DNA of 37,204 bases from Syntrophobacteraceae bacterium (GTDB taxonomy: Bacteria; Desulfobacterota; Syntrophobacteria; Syntrophobacterales; Syntrophobacteraceae): positions 1-37,204 of the forward strand of contig JALOOX010000039.1 in NCBI GenBank assembly GCA_025454175.1. The letters are read 5' to 3'. A model generated the notes under the pieces. It was not told the origin of the DNA. It saw only the letters and a list, made by a program, of their open reading frames with translations, and did not search any database. The position numbers were made by a program, and so were the translations under genes. Positions 25,526 to 34,520 of this stretch are shown here, in pieces. Within the stretch, counting starts at the first letter, position 1. The number at the start of each line of letters is the position of its first letter.

Positions 25526-26383
25526 TCATGAGCATGAAGACTCTCGTTCTCCGCCCGATCCCAATAACACCGAAAGTCTCGCGGGCAGGCTCAGGATCTG
25601 GCCCCCTTCCTCCCGTCTTCCCCTTTTAACGCAGCCCCCTCCGTATACCCGGCATTTCTCCCGCAGCACGGACATGGCGTGATGGGCCTGGGCTTCCGTC
25701 AGGCGACCCGACTTCAGAACGTTTTCCAGGGCCTTGATACGCCATCGATCGAGGCTCGAAATCACGGAGGAGAGCTGATCGCCGTGCCCGCCCCTCTTCA
25801 CCACCAGGGGTTTCCGAACCAGCCCCAGGGGGTGCCGGCACCCGATCCTCAGCCAGAGATCATAGTCCTCGCATGCCGGCAGATTCTCGTCGAACAAGCC
25901 CACCTCGTCCAGGAGCGACCGTTCCATCACCACCGCCGAAGGGCTCACCAGGCACCGATCCAGAAGACGCTCGAAGCAATGTCCCTCCGGCTTCCGGTGA
26001 TATTTCCTGGGGTTGATCCGTTGCCCGTTTCTGATCCAAATCTCCTCGGTCTGGCAAATCCGATACTCGGGTCGGCTTGCCAGGAATTGCATCTGAACGC
26101 GCAGCTTGTCCGGCAGCCACAGGTCGTCGGAGTCGAGAAAGGCGATCCAGCCTCCCCGACTCGCCAGAATGCCGACGTTTCTCGCGGCACTCACTCCCCG
26201 GTGGGGAGTCCTCAGACAGCGCACGCCCTCCCCGAACCCGGCCACCATCGAAGCCGTATCATCATCGGAGCCGTCGTCCACGACAATCAACTCCAGGACC
26301 GCGTCCCGCTGACTCAGAACGGACACGATGGCCTCGCGGGCGAATTCCCTGCGATTGTGCGTGGGAATGATGACGCTCACCAT
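25526..26383 (-). CDS. Family 2 glycosyltransferase
   Basis: A 285-residue GT-A fold glycosyltransferase. VSVIIPTHNRREFAREAIVSVLSQ is the nucleotide-sugar binding start, VVDDGSDDDTASMV carries the first Asp pair, SAARNVGILASRGGWIAFLDSDD gives the DxD motif near residue 90, and ENLPACEDYDLWLRIG is the ED-W acceptor/catalytic region. No membrane helix is visible. It probably transfers a sugar in surface polysaccharide or lipid glycosylation, but donor and acceptor cannot be told, and no polysaccharide cluster is nearby. GGGAGGGG precedes the ATG by about 9 nt. Confidence 0.88.
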   Translation of the reverse strand: MVSVIIPTHNRREFAREAIVSVLSQRDAVLELIVVDDGSDDDTASMVAGFGEGVRCLRTPHRGVSAARNVGILASRGGWIAFLDSDDLWLPDKLRVQMQFLASRPEYRICQTEEIWIRNGQRINPRKYHRKPEGHCFERLLDRCLVSPSAVVMERSLLDEVGLFDENLPACEDYDLWLRIGCRHPLGLVRKPLVVKRGGHGDQLSSVISSLDRWRIKALENVLKSGRLTEAQAHHAMSVLREKCRVYGGGCVKRGRREEGGQILSLPARLSVLLGSGGERESSCS

Positions 26384-26459
26384 TTCGCATCCCCTCCCGC
26401 GGAGCGCCCCCTCGAAGGTGCCGATTCGTCAGCCGCCATGGCTCGTTAACCAACCCACG

Positions 26460-27344
26460 TCACACTCGTCTTTCATGCCCGGCAAGGGTCCCGCCGAACA
26501 CGAGGCCTGCCGCGAGATACTGCGCGAGGGTCAGCCGCTCGTCCAGGAGCAGCCAGCCAAAGAGCATGGAGAAGACGGGAATGAGATTCACGTACGGCGA
26601 AACCCTGGAGGCCGGGATTCGGCTCAGCCCGTAATTGTAGAGGAAATAGGCCAGCACATTGACCATGGCCCCCAGATAGAGAATCGGCATCCAATCCAGC
26701 AGCACCAGTTCATGGGGCCACCGGGTCCCCGGCAGGAAGAGGGCGGGCAGAAAGAAGAAGCTCCCCGCAAACGCCTGAAAGGCCGTGAGGAAGAACGGGG
26801 AATACCGTGTGCTCAGATGTCTCACCGCAAGCGTGTATCCCGTGGCGCAAACCATGGCGAGAAACTCGAGGAAGTTTCCCAGAACCGGATTCGGCGCGCT
26901 TTCCGACACCTCTCCCGACAGACTCAGCGCCAGTACTCCGACCAGGGCGGCCACGATGCCGAGGATTCCACGGACGCTGATGCTCTCCTTCAGGAAGAAA
27001 CGGGCCGCCACAACCGTCATGAGAGGAAGGAGCGCGGTGATCATGGCCGCTTCCGAAGCGGATGTCCATTTGAGGGCATGGGTCTCGAACAAGAAATACA
27101 AACATGGCTCGCAAATCGCCATGAAAGCGAGCCATCCCCAGTCCTCCCGACGTGCTCTCGCTCCCCTGAGCCGTTGCCGCAAGAGAACGAAAACAGCCGA
27201 TGCGACAGCCATCCTCCCGAAGATGACCCAAATCGGATCGTGCACGGCCACCGCAACCTTCATGGCGATGAACGAGCTCCCCCAGAGCAGCATGGCCAAT
27301 ACGAGCCCAAAGACGGGCAGAGCATTTCCTCTGGAATCTGTCAC
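26460..27344 (-). CDS. EamA/RhaT-type drug/metabolite transporter (DMT superfamily)
   Basis: An inner-membrane protein with ten hydrophobic segments in two EamA repeats: first VFGLVLAMLLWGSSFIAMKVAV, second starting NFLEFLAMVCATGYTLAVRHLS, with the closing PVFSMLFGWLLLDERLTLAQYLAAGLVFGG typical of the family. Substrate unknown; many members export amino acids or other metabolites. I take the GTG at 27344 (294 residues), with GAGG about 6 nt upstream; a GTG at 27365 is an alternative. It is divergent from the hydrogenase operon. Confidence 0.9.
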   Translation of the reverse strand: MTDSRGNALPVFGLVLAMLLWGSSFIAMKVAVAVHDPIWVIFGRMAVASAVFVLLRQRLRGARARREDWGWLAFMAICEPCLYFLFETHALKWTSASEAAMITALLPLMTVVAARFFLKESISVRGILGIVAALVGVLALSLSGEVSESAPNPVLGNFLEFLAMVCATGYTLAVRHLSTRYSPFFLTAFQAFAGSFFFLPALFLPGTRWPHELVLLDWMPILYLGAMVNVLAYFLYNYGLSRIPASRVSPYVNLIPVFSMLFGWLLLDERLTLAQYLAAGLVFGGTLAGHERRV

Positions 27345-27736
27345 GCGCGCCCTCAAAACCCCCACAATCCATCATCAGCAATGCGGCTCGCCCCACAACC
27401 GTCCCTCATGGGGACGCATACGCATATCACAGCTTTCGCTCGAAAGCGACGGGTGCCGACTGGAGAAACACCCGTAGGCTTCCGAGCAGTTCCTCATGCC
27501 CCTTCGGACTACCCTAAACAATGAAAAGACCCGCGAAAGGCTGGCTTTCAACCTGAAACCAGAAACCAGGACCCAGAAACTTTTCGTGCCAGTCCCTGGA
27601 AACCCGCCGCGTTTGGCGGTATACTCCGATCCGCAGGCAGTCGCGGACTGCCGGCCCGATCACACCGTTCCACCGTGTGGCACGCTCACAACGGGCGGGC
27701 TGAAAATGGCCGGCCATGATGACCGGGGGATTAGCC
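27345..27736. other. Intergenic region upstream of the hydrogenase operon
   Basis: About 390 bp between the divergent transporter and hydrogenase genes. It holds the CCAGAAA-type repeat (27552-27580) and a TATACT at 27620-27625 that could be a -10 for the hydrogenase operon, without a convincing -35. A TGGCAC (27676-27681) looks like half of a sigma-54 site, but the matching TTGC at -12 is absent. No gene is recognised. Confidence 0.5.
27552..27580 (+). repeat. CCAGAAA-type short repeat, left copy flanking the hydrogenase operon
   Basis: The stretch consists of near-heptamer units (CTGAAAC, CAGAAAC, CAGGACC, CAGAAAC). It shares a 15-nt exact core, AAACCAGAAACCAGG, in the same orientation with the longer repeat at 32393-32449 on the other side of the operon. 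It is noncoding. Confidence 0.7.
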
Positions 27737-28924
27737 ATGAAGTGCCTGGCCCGCTGGGACGATCTCAAACGCCTGCTCACGCAGCTGAAGGCGAGGGGGC
27801 ATGCTCTCCATGGCCCCCGCCTGAAAGGCGGAGCCCTCGTCGTCGATGAAATAGGGTCACTCGACGACCTTCCCGCCGGGTGGACCGACACCCAACAGCC
27901 CGGCTCGTACCGTCTCCGCGGACATCCCGAAAACCTGGCTTTCGGCTGGCACCCCGGTGCCGATTCCTGGAAGCGGCTTCTCCTTCCATCGCAATCCACC
28001 ATCTGGGAAGCCCGCCGAACGGCTTCGGGCTTCGAAGCCATCCCTTCAAGGAATGACTTCCCCTTCATGGCTTTCCTCGGCATGCGCGCCTGCGATGTGG
28101 CGGGCATGTTGAGGCTCGACACGGTCTTCGGGCTCCGCGGCGGTCATCCCACTAGACCCGGGCCCCGGCCATCCACGTGCATCGATCCTGCCTATGCGGC
28201 CCGCCGCGAGAGGGCTTTCGTCGTCGGCATCCAGTGCATCGAGGCCGGGGGCAACTGCTTTTGCGGTTCGGTCGGGACCGGGCCTCGAATCGGAACTGGC
28301 TGTGACCTGGTTCTGACCGAGCTTCCGGGAGAGCGGGAGTCTTGCTTCCTGCTGGAATCCCTCTCCCGCGCGGGCGCCGAAATCCTGGAAGCGCTTGCTC
28401 TGCCGGGAGCCCATGAAGAGGAGATCCGGAGGGCCGCCCGTCTGGTGGAGGCCTGTGCCTCCAGCATGCCCAGATTCCTGGATGCTTCCGGTATCAGGGA
28501 GCTGCTCGAGCGCCAGTGGGAGAACCGAAGGTGGGATGAGACCGCCGGGCGATGCCTCACCTGCGGCAATTGCACCATGGTCTGCCCCACCTGCTTCTGT
28601 TCGGACATCCTGGATGAGACCGACCTCGAAGGCCTCACCGCCCGCAGGACGCGCGTCTGGGATTCGTGCTTCAGCCTCGAATTCACTTATGTCCACGGGG
28701 GCGGGAACGTCAGGTCATCCGCCAAAGCCCGCTACCGACAATGGATGGCGCACAAGCTGGCCACGTGGCTCGACCAGTTTGGCGAAATGGGATGCGTCGG
28801 GTGCGGCCGCTGCATCACCTGGTGTCCGGCGGGGATCGACATCACGGAAGAAGCCGCCGTCATTCGGCGGAGCGATGGGGCTCACGCCCCGTCCGCGGAG
28901 GAGAAATGCCATGTGCGCCCTTGA
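27737..28924 (+). CDS. hydB: [NiFe] hydrogenase/sulfhydrogenase beta subunit (4Fe-4S protein)
   Basis: Electron-transfer subunit resembling HydB of Pyrococcus-type sulfhydrogenases and AsrA of anaerobic sulfite reductases. From the ATG at 27737 it has 395 residues. The N-terminal domain holds the family [14 protein letters not shown] and an extra Cys group ([11 protein letters not shown]). Two ferredoxin-type motifs follow: [12 protein letters not shown] (Cys 273, 276, 279, 283) and [12 protein letters not shown] (Cys 353, 356, 359, 363). It would pass electrons between the gamma flavoprotein and the hydrogenase dimer. Upstream in-frame ATGs at 27716/27719 are possible. It overlaps the next gene by 14 nt. 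Confidence 0.9.
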   Translation: MKCLARWDDLKRLLTQLKARGHALHGPRLKGGALVVDEIGSLDDLPAGWTDTQQPGSYRLRGHPENLAFGWHPGADSWKRLLLPSQSTIWEARRTASGFEAIPSRNDFPFMAFLGMRACDVAGMLRLDTVFGLRGGHPTRPGPRPSTCIDPAYAARRERAFVVGIQCIEAGGNCFCGSVGTGPRIGTGCDLVLTELPGERESCFLLESLSRAGAEILEALALPGAHEEEIRRAARLVEACASSMPRFLDASGIRELLERQWENRRWDETAGRCLTCGNCTMVCPTCFCSDILDETDLEGLTARRTRVWDSCFSLEFTYVHGGGNVRSSAKARYRQWMAHKLATWLDQFGEMGCVGCGRCITWCPAGIDITEEAAVIRRSDGAHAPSAEEKCHVRP

Positions 28925-29396
28925 GAGGAATCTCGACTCCCTTTCCTTTTTTGCAGGGCTGGAGCCCGTTTACCTTCGCCTGATCACCGGTTGCGCGTCG
29001 GAGGCTTGCTTCGATTCGGGAGAGACCATATTCAGACTGGGTGAGCCGGCCGACCGTTTCTATATCATCGAGGATGGGAGGGCCGCCCTCGAGATCTTCG
29101 CGCCGGAGCGGGGTGTCGTGACCGTCGAAACCATGGGCCGGGGAGACATCGTCGGCGTTTCCTGGCTGTTTCCACCCTATCTCTGGCCCTATGACGCTCG
29201 CGCCATACATCCCACGCGGGCGGTTGCCTTCAATGCGCTGTGCCTGAGGGCTGCCTGCGAGGACGACCACGACCTCGGCTACGACCTCATGAAGCGTTTC
29301 GCGAGGCTCATGGTGGAGCGGCTCAACGCCACCCGCCTGCAGCTCCTCGACGTCTATGCCAGCCCGGCCCCCGGACGACAAGGGCCTGCGTCATGA
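28911..29396 (+). CDS. Cyclic-nucleotide-binding-domain protein without DNA-binding domain, within the hydrogenase operon
   Basis: A 161-residue protein made of a CRP-type beta-roll (FFAGLEPVYLRLITGCASEACFDSGETIFRLGEPADRFYIIEDGRAAL, then ETMGRGDIVGVSWLF) plus a C-terminal helix (LMKRFARLMVERLNATRLQLLDVY) like the CRP dimerisation helix. It stops there, with no helix-turn-helix. The phosphate-binding cassette is degenerate: GDIVGVSWLFPPYLWPYDARA lacks the usual GE...PR(T/S)A. It overlaps the beta gene by 14 nt and the gamma gene by 4 nt (ATGA), with GGAGGAG about 8 nt upstream, so it is tightly coupled to the complex. It may be a regulatory or structural subunit; a transcription role is unlikely. 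Confidence 0.85.
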   Translation: MCALERNLDSLSFFAGLEPVYLRLITGCASEACFDSGETIFRLGEPADRFYIIEDGRAALEIFAPERGVVTVETMGRGDIVGVSWLFPPYLWPYDARAIHPTRAVAFNALCLRAACEDDHDLGYDLMKRFARLMVERLNATRLQLLDVYASPAPGRQGPAS

Positions 29397-30208
29397 TTCC
29401 CATGCCTTACGTGGTTCGACGGGCTCACCGGGAGACGACGGATACTTTCACCCTGGAGATGGCACCCACGGTGGAAACGACTGTGGCCCCCTTCCTGCCC
29501 GGGCAGTTCAACATGCTCTATGCCTTCGGCGTGGGCGAAGTCCCCATTTCCGTCAGCGGAAATCCGGCTGAATCCGCCTGCCTGACTCACACCGTCCGGG
29601 CCGTTGGGTCGGTGACCCGGGCCCTGTGCGATGCAGATCCGGGCGACATGGTGGGAGTGCGCGGCCCTTTCGGCACATCCTGGCCCGTGGACGGGGCCAT
29701 GGGGGGCGATGTCATGCTGGTGGCCGGCGGCCTTGGGCTGGCTCCCCTGAGGCCGGCAATGTACGCGGTTCTGAGCAACCGCTCCGCATTCCAGAGGATC
29801 GTATTGATCTACGGAGCCCGCACCCCTGACGATCTGCTGTACCGCCGAGAGGTCGAAAAGTGGGGCGGCCACCCGGATCTCCAGGTCGAAGTGACGGTGG
29901 ACAGCGGAGGAAGAGATTGGCAGGGCCACGTCGGCGTGGTCACCACCCTCATCGGCCGGACGGTCTTCGATCCGGCCCGGACGACGGCATTCATCTGCGG
30001 ACCCGAGCTCATGATGCGGTTCACCGTTCTCGAGCTCCTCAGGCAGGGGGTTGCCGAGGAGCGCATCTTCGTCTCCCTGGAGCGGAACATGAAATGCGGC
30101 GTCGGACTTTGCGGCCATTGTCAGCTGGGGCCTTTCCTCACCTGTCGGGACGGCCCGGTTATCGCCCATTCAAGAGCTCGCGATTGGCTTGGCAGGCGAG
30201 AAGCCTGA
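29393..30208 (+). CDS. hydG: Hydrogenase gamma subunit, FAD/NAD(P)-binding with [2Fe-2S]
   Basis: A 271-residue oxidoreductase of the ferredoxin-NADP reductase/dihydroorotate dehydrogenase electron-transfer type. The FAD barrel includes PGQFNMLYAFGVGEVPISVSG and GDMVGVRGPFGTSWP. The NAD(P) domain has VAGGLGLAPLRPAM and the terminal CGPELMM. A C-terminal [2Fe-2S] site has Cys 235, 240, 243 and 251 (MKCGVGLCGHCQLGP). It links NAD(P)H to the 4Fe-4S beta subunit. The ATG at 29393 overlaps the preceding stop (ATGA). Whether NAD or NADP is used cannot be read from the sequence. Confidence 0.9.
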   Translation: MIPMPYVVRRAHRETTDTFTLEMAPTVETTVAPFLPGQFNMLYAFGVGEVPISVSGNPAESACLTHTVRAVGSVTRALCDADPGDMVGVRGPFGTSWPVDGAMGGDVMLVAGGLGLAPLRPAMYAVLSNRSAFQRIVLIYGARTPDDLLYRREVEKWGGHPDLQVEVTVDSGGRDWQGHVGVVTTLIGRTVFDPARTTAFICGPELMMRFTVLELLRQGVAEERIFVSLERNMKCGVGLCGHCQLGPFLTCRDGPVIAHSRARDWLGRREA

Positions 30209-30211
30209 ATC

Positions 30212-31027
30212 ATGGCGCCCACGCGCGGCGCCGGAAAGCGAGAGGCCATGCCCCGCGCCATAAGACCCAGGCTGGCGGTCTGGAAATTCGCATCATGCGA
30301 CGGCTGCCAGCTCACTCTGCTCAATTGCGAGGCTGAGCTGCCGGCCATCAGCCGGGAGCTGGAGATCGCCGCTTTTCTGGAGGCATCGAGGGAGGTGGGC
30401 GGTCCACCGTACGACATATCGCTGGTGGAAGGCTCCATCACGACTCCCGACGACGCCGAGCGCATCCTCGAGATCAGGAAGAGCTCCCGCTGCCTCGTGG
30501 CCATTGGTGCCTGCGCCACGGCGGGGGGAATCCAGGCCCTTCGCAATTTCAACGATGTGCGGGGTTTTGCGGCCACGGTTTACCCGAGACCGGAGCTGCT
30601 GCGGGTTCTGGATCAATCGACGCCCGTTTCGGACCACGTCCCCGTGGATTATTCCCTTTGGGGCTGCCCCATCAGCAAGCACCAGCTCCTGGGCCTGCTG
30701 AGCGCCCTGCTGCAGGGCCGCCGCCCTCACATTCCCCAGTACAGCGTTTGCCTCGAGTGCAAGCGCGCGGGACAGGTCTGCGTGCTCGTGGCTCGGCGGA
30801 TTCCCTGCATGGGACCCGTTACCCGGGCCGGCTGCGGAGCCATCTGCCCAAGGTTCGGGCGTGGCTGCTACGGCTGCTTCGGGCCCAAGGAGACGCCCAA
30901 TACGCTTTCCCTCCGCCATATCTGGGAGCATCACGGCGTCACACCGGATGAAGTCAGCCGAGCGTTTCTCGGTTTCAATGCCTGGGCTGAGCCATTTCGC
31001 GCGGAGGGTGAAGGCCGTGAAGCATAA
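30212..31027 (+). CDS. hydD: [NiFe] hydrogenase small subunit (group 3 type)
   Basis: A 271-residue small subunit without a Tat signal, so it is cytoplasmic. The proximal cluster motif is [17 protein letters not shown] (Cys 29 and 32), followed by [41 protein letters not shown], another canonical block. The C-terminal half carries further Cys groups ([39 protein letters not shown]) for medial and distal clusters. Start is either 30212 or the ATG at 30248 just before the conserved region. It lies 3 nt after the gamma gene and overlaps the large-subunit gene by 11 nt. Confidence 0.93.
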   Translation: MAPTRGAGKREAMPRAIRPRLAVWKFASCDGCQLTLLNCEAELPAISRELEIAAFLEASREVGGPPYDISLVEGSITTPDDAERILEIRKSSRCLVAIGACATAGGIQALRNFNDVRGFAATVYPRPELLRVLDQSTPVSDHVPVDYSLWGCPISKHQLLGLLSALLQGRRPHIPQYSVCLECKRAGQVCVLVARRIPCMGPVTRAGCGAICPRFGRGCYGCFGPKETPNTLSLRHIWEHHGVTPDEVSRAFLGFNAWAEPFRAEGEGREA

Positions 31028-32351
31028 AACGATCAGAATTCGGGTGGATGCGCTGGCGAGGGTTGAGGGAGAGGGGGGCATCGAGTTGCATGTCCAGGAC
31101 GGCAAGGTCCTGGATCATCGATTCAGGATCTTCGAGCCGCCGCGCTTCTTCGAAGCCTTTCTGCAGGGCAGGAGCTACGCGGAGGTTCCGGACATCACGG
31201 CGCGGATCTGCGGCATCTGCCCGGTGGCCTACCAGATGACCTCGGTTCTGGCCCTGGAGCGGGCCCTGGGCATCGAGGTGGACGATCCCGTTCGCATGCT
31301 TCGGCGCCTCATTTACTGCGGCGAGTGGATTGAAAGCCACACCTTGCACGTGCTGTTCCTCCATGCCCCCGATTTCCTGGGGCTGGCCGATGCTTTCGGG
31401 ATCGCCAGGCTGCATCCGGATATTTTCCGCAAGGGCCTCGAGCTCAAGAAGGCTGGAAATGACCTCGTCTCCCTCATCGGCGGGCGCGAGGTGCATCCGG
31501 TCAACATGAAGGTGGGAGGCTTCCATCGCATGATCGCGCGGACTGAGCTGGACACCCTCAAGGACGGCCTGAAGCGGGCGAGGGATCACGCTCGGGACCT
31601 GGCTGCGTGGGTGTCGGGCTTTTCATTCCCCGATTTCTCGAGGGATTACGAATTCGTGGCCCTGTGCCACCCCACGGAGTATCCCATGGGCGAAGGCGAA
31701 GTCACATCGAGCCTCGGTCTGACCCTGAAGTCGGACGAGGTGGAAGACATCTTCGTGGAGGAGCAGGCGGACCATTCCAACGCCCTTCACGCGAGGATCG
31801 CCGGGCGGGAGGGCTACCTGGTCGGTCCCCTGGCCCGATTCAACCTGAATCATGAACGTTTGTCGCCCCTGGCCCGGCAGGCGGCCCAAGGCGCAAAGCT
31901 CGAGGCCCCCTGCACGAACCCTTTTCGGAGCATTGTCGTCAGGGCCGTCGAGATCCTCCAGGCGTGCGACGACGCCGTCGCCATCCTGGAAGGCTGCGGG
32001 CTCCGGGGTGAAAACCTGCTCCCCGACATCCAGGTTCGGGCGGGTCGCGGATCGGCCTGCACCGAGGCGCCACGGGGACTGCTCCACCACCGCTATGACC
32101 TCGACGAAGCGGGGCTCGTTCGGGCGGCGAGGATCATGCCGCCCACATCCCAAAACCAGAGATGCATCGAGACCGACCTCCTCCACCTGGTCGAGGCCAG
32201 CGGCGATCTGGAAGAAGAGCGGCTCACGTGGCTGTGCGAGCAGGCCGTGCGGAACTACGACCCGTGCATCTCCTGCGCCACCCACAGCGTCCGCCCGGCG
32301 ACGTCGAGGGTGGATGGCGGGCGACGGAGCGACCATTGTTCCCCTCGATGA
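31017..32351 (+). CDS. hydA: [NiFe] hydrogenase large subunit, catalytic (group 3 type)
   Basis: Catalytic subunit that splits or makes H2. Starting at the GTG at 31017 (GGAGG about 9 nt upstream), it has 444 residues. N-terminal Ni ligands are in [14 protein letters not shown] (Cys 65 and 68), C-terminal ones in DPCISCATH (Cys 417 and 420). A 21-residue tail, [12 protein letters not shown] and onward, follows His423 and should be removed by a maturation protease. [14 protein letters not shown] is the conserved N-terminal block. The sequence pattern and gene set (beta, gamma, small, large) fit cytoplasmic group 3b NAD(P)-linked hydrogenases. No hyp or protease genes are nearby. Confidence 0.94.
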   Translation: MKHKTIRIRVDALARVEGEGGIELHVQDGKVLDHRFRIFEPPRFFEAFLQGRSYAEVPDITARICGICPVAYQMTSVLALERALGIEVDDPVRMLRRLIYCGEWIESHTLHVLFLHAPDFLGLADAFGIARLHPDIFRKGLELKKAGNDLVSLIGGREVHPVNMKVGGFHRMIARTELDTLKDGLKRARDHARDLAAWVSGFSFPDFSRDYEFVALCHPTEYPMGEGEVTSSLGLTLKSDEVEDIFVEEQADHSNALHARIAGREGYLVGPLARFNLNHERLSPLARQAAQGAKLEAPCTNPFRSIVVRAVEILQACDDAVAILEGCGLRGENLLPDIQVRAGRGSACTEAPRGLLHHRYDLDEAGLVRAARIMPPTSQNQRCIETDLLHLVEASGDLEEERLTWLCEQAVRNYDPCISCATHSVRPATSRVDGGRRSDHCSPR

Positions 32352-32392
32352 AAACCCTCGCCACCACCGACTCAAGATCACCACCAGGCCAG

Positions 32393-32449
32393 CCAGAAAC
32401 CAGAAACCAGGAACCGGGAACCAGGAACTAGAAACCAGAAACCAGAAAC
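32393..32449 (+). repeat. CCAGAAA-type short tandem repeat, right copy flanking the hydrogenase operon
   Basis: About eight imperfect 7-nt units (CCAGAAA, CCAGGAA, CCGGGAA, CTAGAAA) fill the gap between the hydrogenase large subunit and the PP-loop gene. It has the same orientation and core as the copy at 27552-27580. It reads as noncoding and lies just before the ribosome binding site of the next gene. Confidence 0.8.
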
Positions 32450-32467
32450 TCCATACCGGGAGCCTTC

Positions 32468-33460
32468 ATGACCCAAAAGAAGATCAAGGGAATCGGCATC
32501 CTGTCCGGGGGACTCGACAGCCTCCTGGCCGTCAAGGTCCTCCAGGATCAGGGGCTCGATCTCATGGGCATCGTTTACACCACGCCTTTTTTCGATCTCA
32601 GGCCGGGCAGGAGCCTGGAGGAGGTCCTCGAAATTCCGATTCGTATCATCGACCTGACGGAAAAGCACCTGCAAATGCTGCGGAACCCTGTGTACGGCTT
32701 CGGCCAGCATATGAATCCCTGCATCGACTGTCATGCCCTCATGCTGAGGGAAGCGGGCCGCATCATGGAAGCGGAGGGCGCGGACTTCCTGTTCACGGGA
32801 GAGGTGCTGGGGCAGCGGCCAATGAGCCAGCGCCGGGATTCCCTCAAGAGCGTCGAAAAGCTGGCCGGCTATCCGGGCGGGGTTGTCCGGCCCCTCAGCG
32901 CCAAGCTGCTGGATCCGACCATTCCCGAGGCTCAGGGCTGGATCGACCGATCTCGCCTGCTGGACATCTCGGGCCGGGGCCGCAAACGCCAGATGGCCCT
33001 GGCCGAGCATTACGGCCTGCGCGACTATCCACAGCCGGGCGGCGGCTGCCTGCTGACCAGGGAGGGATTCGCCAGGAAGCTCAGGCTGCTCCTCGACTGT
33101 TTCCCGGAAGCCGGGTCCCGGGAGGTGGAGATCCTCAAGTGCGGGCGCCACTTCCGGGTCTCGTCATCGACGTTCCTGACCCTGGGCCGGGACCAGGGGG
33201 ACAACGAGAAGCTTGAGACCCTGGCGGGACCGACTGACATTCTACTGAGAGCGGCGGATCACCCGGGACCGACGGGCCTGCTCCTGGGACCTCACTGGAG
33301 CCGGGAGGACCTGGAGCTTGCCGCTCGCATTCTCGTGGCTTACGGCGACTCTCCGCCGGGGGCGGTTTCACAGGTGGTTTGGAGCCGGGGAGGGGAGAGG
33401 GGCCGGCTCGCTGCACTGCATTCAGACCGGGATGCTCTCCGGGAGCTCATGATCGGCTGA
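32468..33460 (+). CDS. PP-loop ATPase, ThiI/MnmA-like tRNA thiolation-type protein
   Basis: A 330-residue protein with the PP-loop SGGLDS (residues 13-18), which binds ATP to adenylate a tRNA base or carbonyl before sulfur transfer. NPCIDCHALM (Cys85, Cys88) and FLFTGEVLGQRPMSQ resemble ThiI/MnmA-type thiouridylases. C-terminal to about residue 215 it has EVEILKCGRHFRV and GDNEKLETLAGPTDILLRAADHPGPTGLLLG, which recall the NFACT-R (DUF814) RNA-binding fold. No THUMP domain is seen. The precise substrate is unknown. GGGAG lies about 7 nt upstream. It may share the hydrogenase transcript. Confidence 0.75.
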   Translation: MTQKKIKGIGILSGGLDSLLAVKVLQDQGLDLMGIVYTTPFFDLRPGRSLEEVLEIPIRIIDLTEKHLQMLRNPVYGFGQHMNPCIDCHALMLREAGRIMEAEGADFLFTGEVLGQRPMSQRRDSLKSVEKLAGYPGGVVRPLSAKLLDPTIPEAQGWIDRSRLLDISGRGRKRQMALAEHYGLRDYPQPGGGCLLTREGFARKLRLLLDCFPEAGSREVEILKCGRHFRVSSSTFLTLGRDQGDNEKLETLAGPTDILLRAADHPGPTGLLLGPHWSREDLELAARILVAYGDSPPGAVSQVVWSRGGERGRLAALHSDRDALRELMIG

Positions 33461-33482
33461 GGCCAGTCTCGAGATTTCACCT

Positions 33483-34163
33483 TCAGGAATGCTGCTGGCC
33501 ATAGTCGCAGTGGGCTCTCAGCCGACAGACCTCGCAGCGGGGTTTTCTCGCCTGACAAATTTGGCGTCCGTGCAGGATGATCTGGTGACAAAATTTGACC
33601 CAACGATCCTCAGGCACCAGGGCCATGAGGTCAAACTCGATCTTCTCGGCGTCTTTGTGCTTCGTCAATCCCAGCCGCTGGGTCACCCGGCTCACGTGGG
33701 TGTCCACCACGATTCCCGGGATTCCGAAGCTGTTTCCGAGGATCACGTTGGCTGTCTTGCGGCCTATGCCCGGAAGCTCCACCAGGGTTTCCAGCCTGGC
33801 CGGAACGTCACCGCCAAAGCGCTCATGAAGGATGCGGCAGCAGCCCTGGATGCTCCTGGCCTTGTTTCGAAAGAACCCCGTGGAACGCACCGCATCCTCC
33901 AGCTCCTCCAGGGACGCCTCGCCAAACGCTCTGGCGTCGGGGTACTTCCTGAACAGCGCGGGAGTGACCTGGTTCACCCGCTCGTCGGTGCACTGAGCCG
34001 ACAGAATGGTGGCAACCATGAGCTGGAGCGGATTCCTGAAATCGAGGGAGCAGTGGGCCTCTGGATAGAGCTCATCCAGGATGGGAAGAATGGCTCGCAT
34101 CTTCCCCATGGCGCCTGAATGCGCACCTGCTTCAGCACGTTTTCGTTCTTTTTGGGTTCGCAT
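33483..34163 (-). CDS. nth: Endonuclease III (DNA glycosylase/AP lyase)
   Basis: Removes oxidised pyrimidines and cleaves the abasic site. The helix-hairpin-helix LPGIGRKTANVILGN contains the catalytic Lys, VDTHVSRVTQRLGL the catalytic Asp, and the C-terminal cluster loop CQARKPRCEVCRLRAHC has the Cys-x6-Cys-x2-Cys-x5-Cys spacing for [4Fe-4S]. The start is uncertain: the ATG at 34163 gives 226 residues and the ATG at 34109 (MGKMRAILP) gives 208, nearer the family length. It converges on the PP-loop gene with a 22-bp gap. Confidence 0.95.
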   Translation of the reverse strand: MRTQKERKRAEAGAHSGAMGKMRAILPILDELYPEAHCSLDFRNPLQLMVATILSAQCTDERVNQVTPALFRKYPDARAFGEASLEELEDAVRSTGFFRNKARSIQGCCRILHERFGGDVPARLETLVELPGIGRKTANVILGNSFGIPGIVVDTHVSRVTQRLGLTKHKDAEKIEFDLMALVPEDRWVKFCHQIILHGRQICQARKPRCEVCRLRAHCDYGQQHS

Positions 34164-34166
34164 CAC

Positions 34167-34520
34167 CGCATTGGGTTCTCCATGGGGTTCGCATCGGCCG
34201 CCTTAAGCGGCATGGTGGGGAAGCCTCGTAGGAGGTCTATGTCAAAGTTGGCGTTGGAATTCAACGGAAAAGCAATTATATTTGTGCCAAGTTGAACCGG
34301 TGCCTGACTTCTCGATTCCCCTCCGACACGTGCTGGGGCGAGGAACGGATGGAGATTTCAGGATCACTCGGGTGGTTTGCCGGTTCTCTTGGCGGGTGGG
34401 GATCATACGGTTTCTCATGAATCAGACTTCCGGATGAGCACGGCGATGGCGCGGGCTGTGCATTGATATTCCGAAGCCTCCGGGGAGTTGACGAGGTTTT
34501 CGGGGGTGAATGAGCTCAAG
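34167..34520. other. Intergenic region between nth and the unknown Zn-ribbon gene
   Basis: About 350 bp with no recognised gene. A small frame at 34240-34296 (18 residues, MSKLALEFNGKAIIF start) has AGGAGGT directly upstream, but the spacing of 2-3 nt is too short and the peptide is unfamiliar. An A/T-rich patch (34272-34284) could hold promoter elements; I cannot define them. Confidence 0.4.

Noticed and set aside
26328..27524. 398-codon plus-strand frame opposite the transporter and glycosyltransferase start
   Set aside because: Composition typical of antisense reading (Glu/His/Pro/Arg-rich), no ribosome binding site, no recognisable fold.
27676..27691. Sigma-54 promoter upstream of the hydrogenase operon
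   Set aside because: TGGCAC is present, but the -12 TTGC element is replaced by CAAC at the required spacing.
34240..34296. 18-codon leader peptide after AGGAGGT
   Set aside because: Ribosome binding site to start spacing is only 2-3 nt, the peptide is not biased in any amino acid, and no terminator/antiterminator follows.
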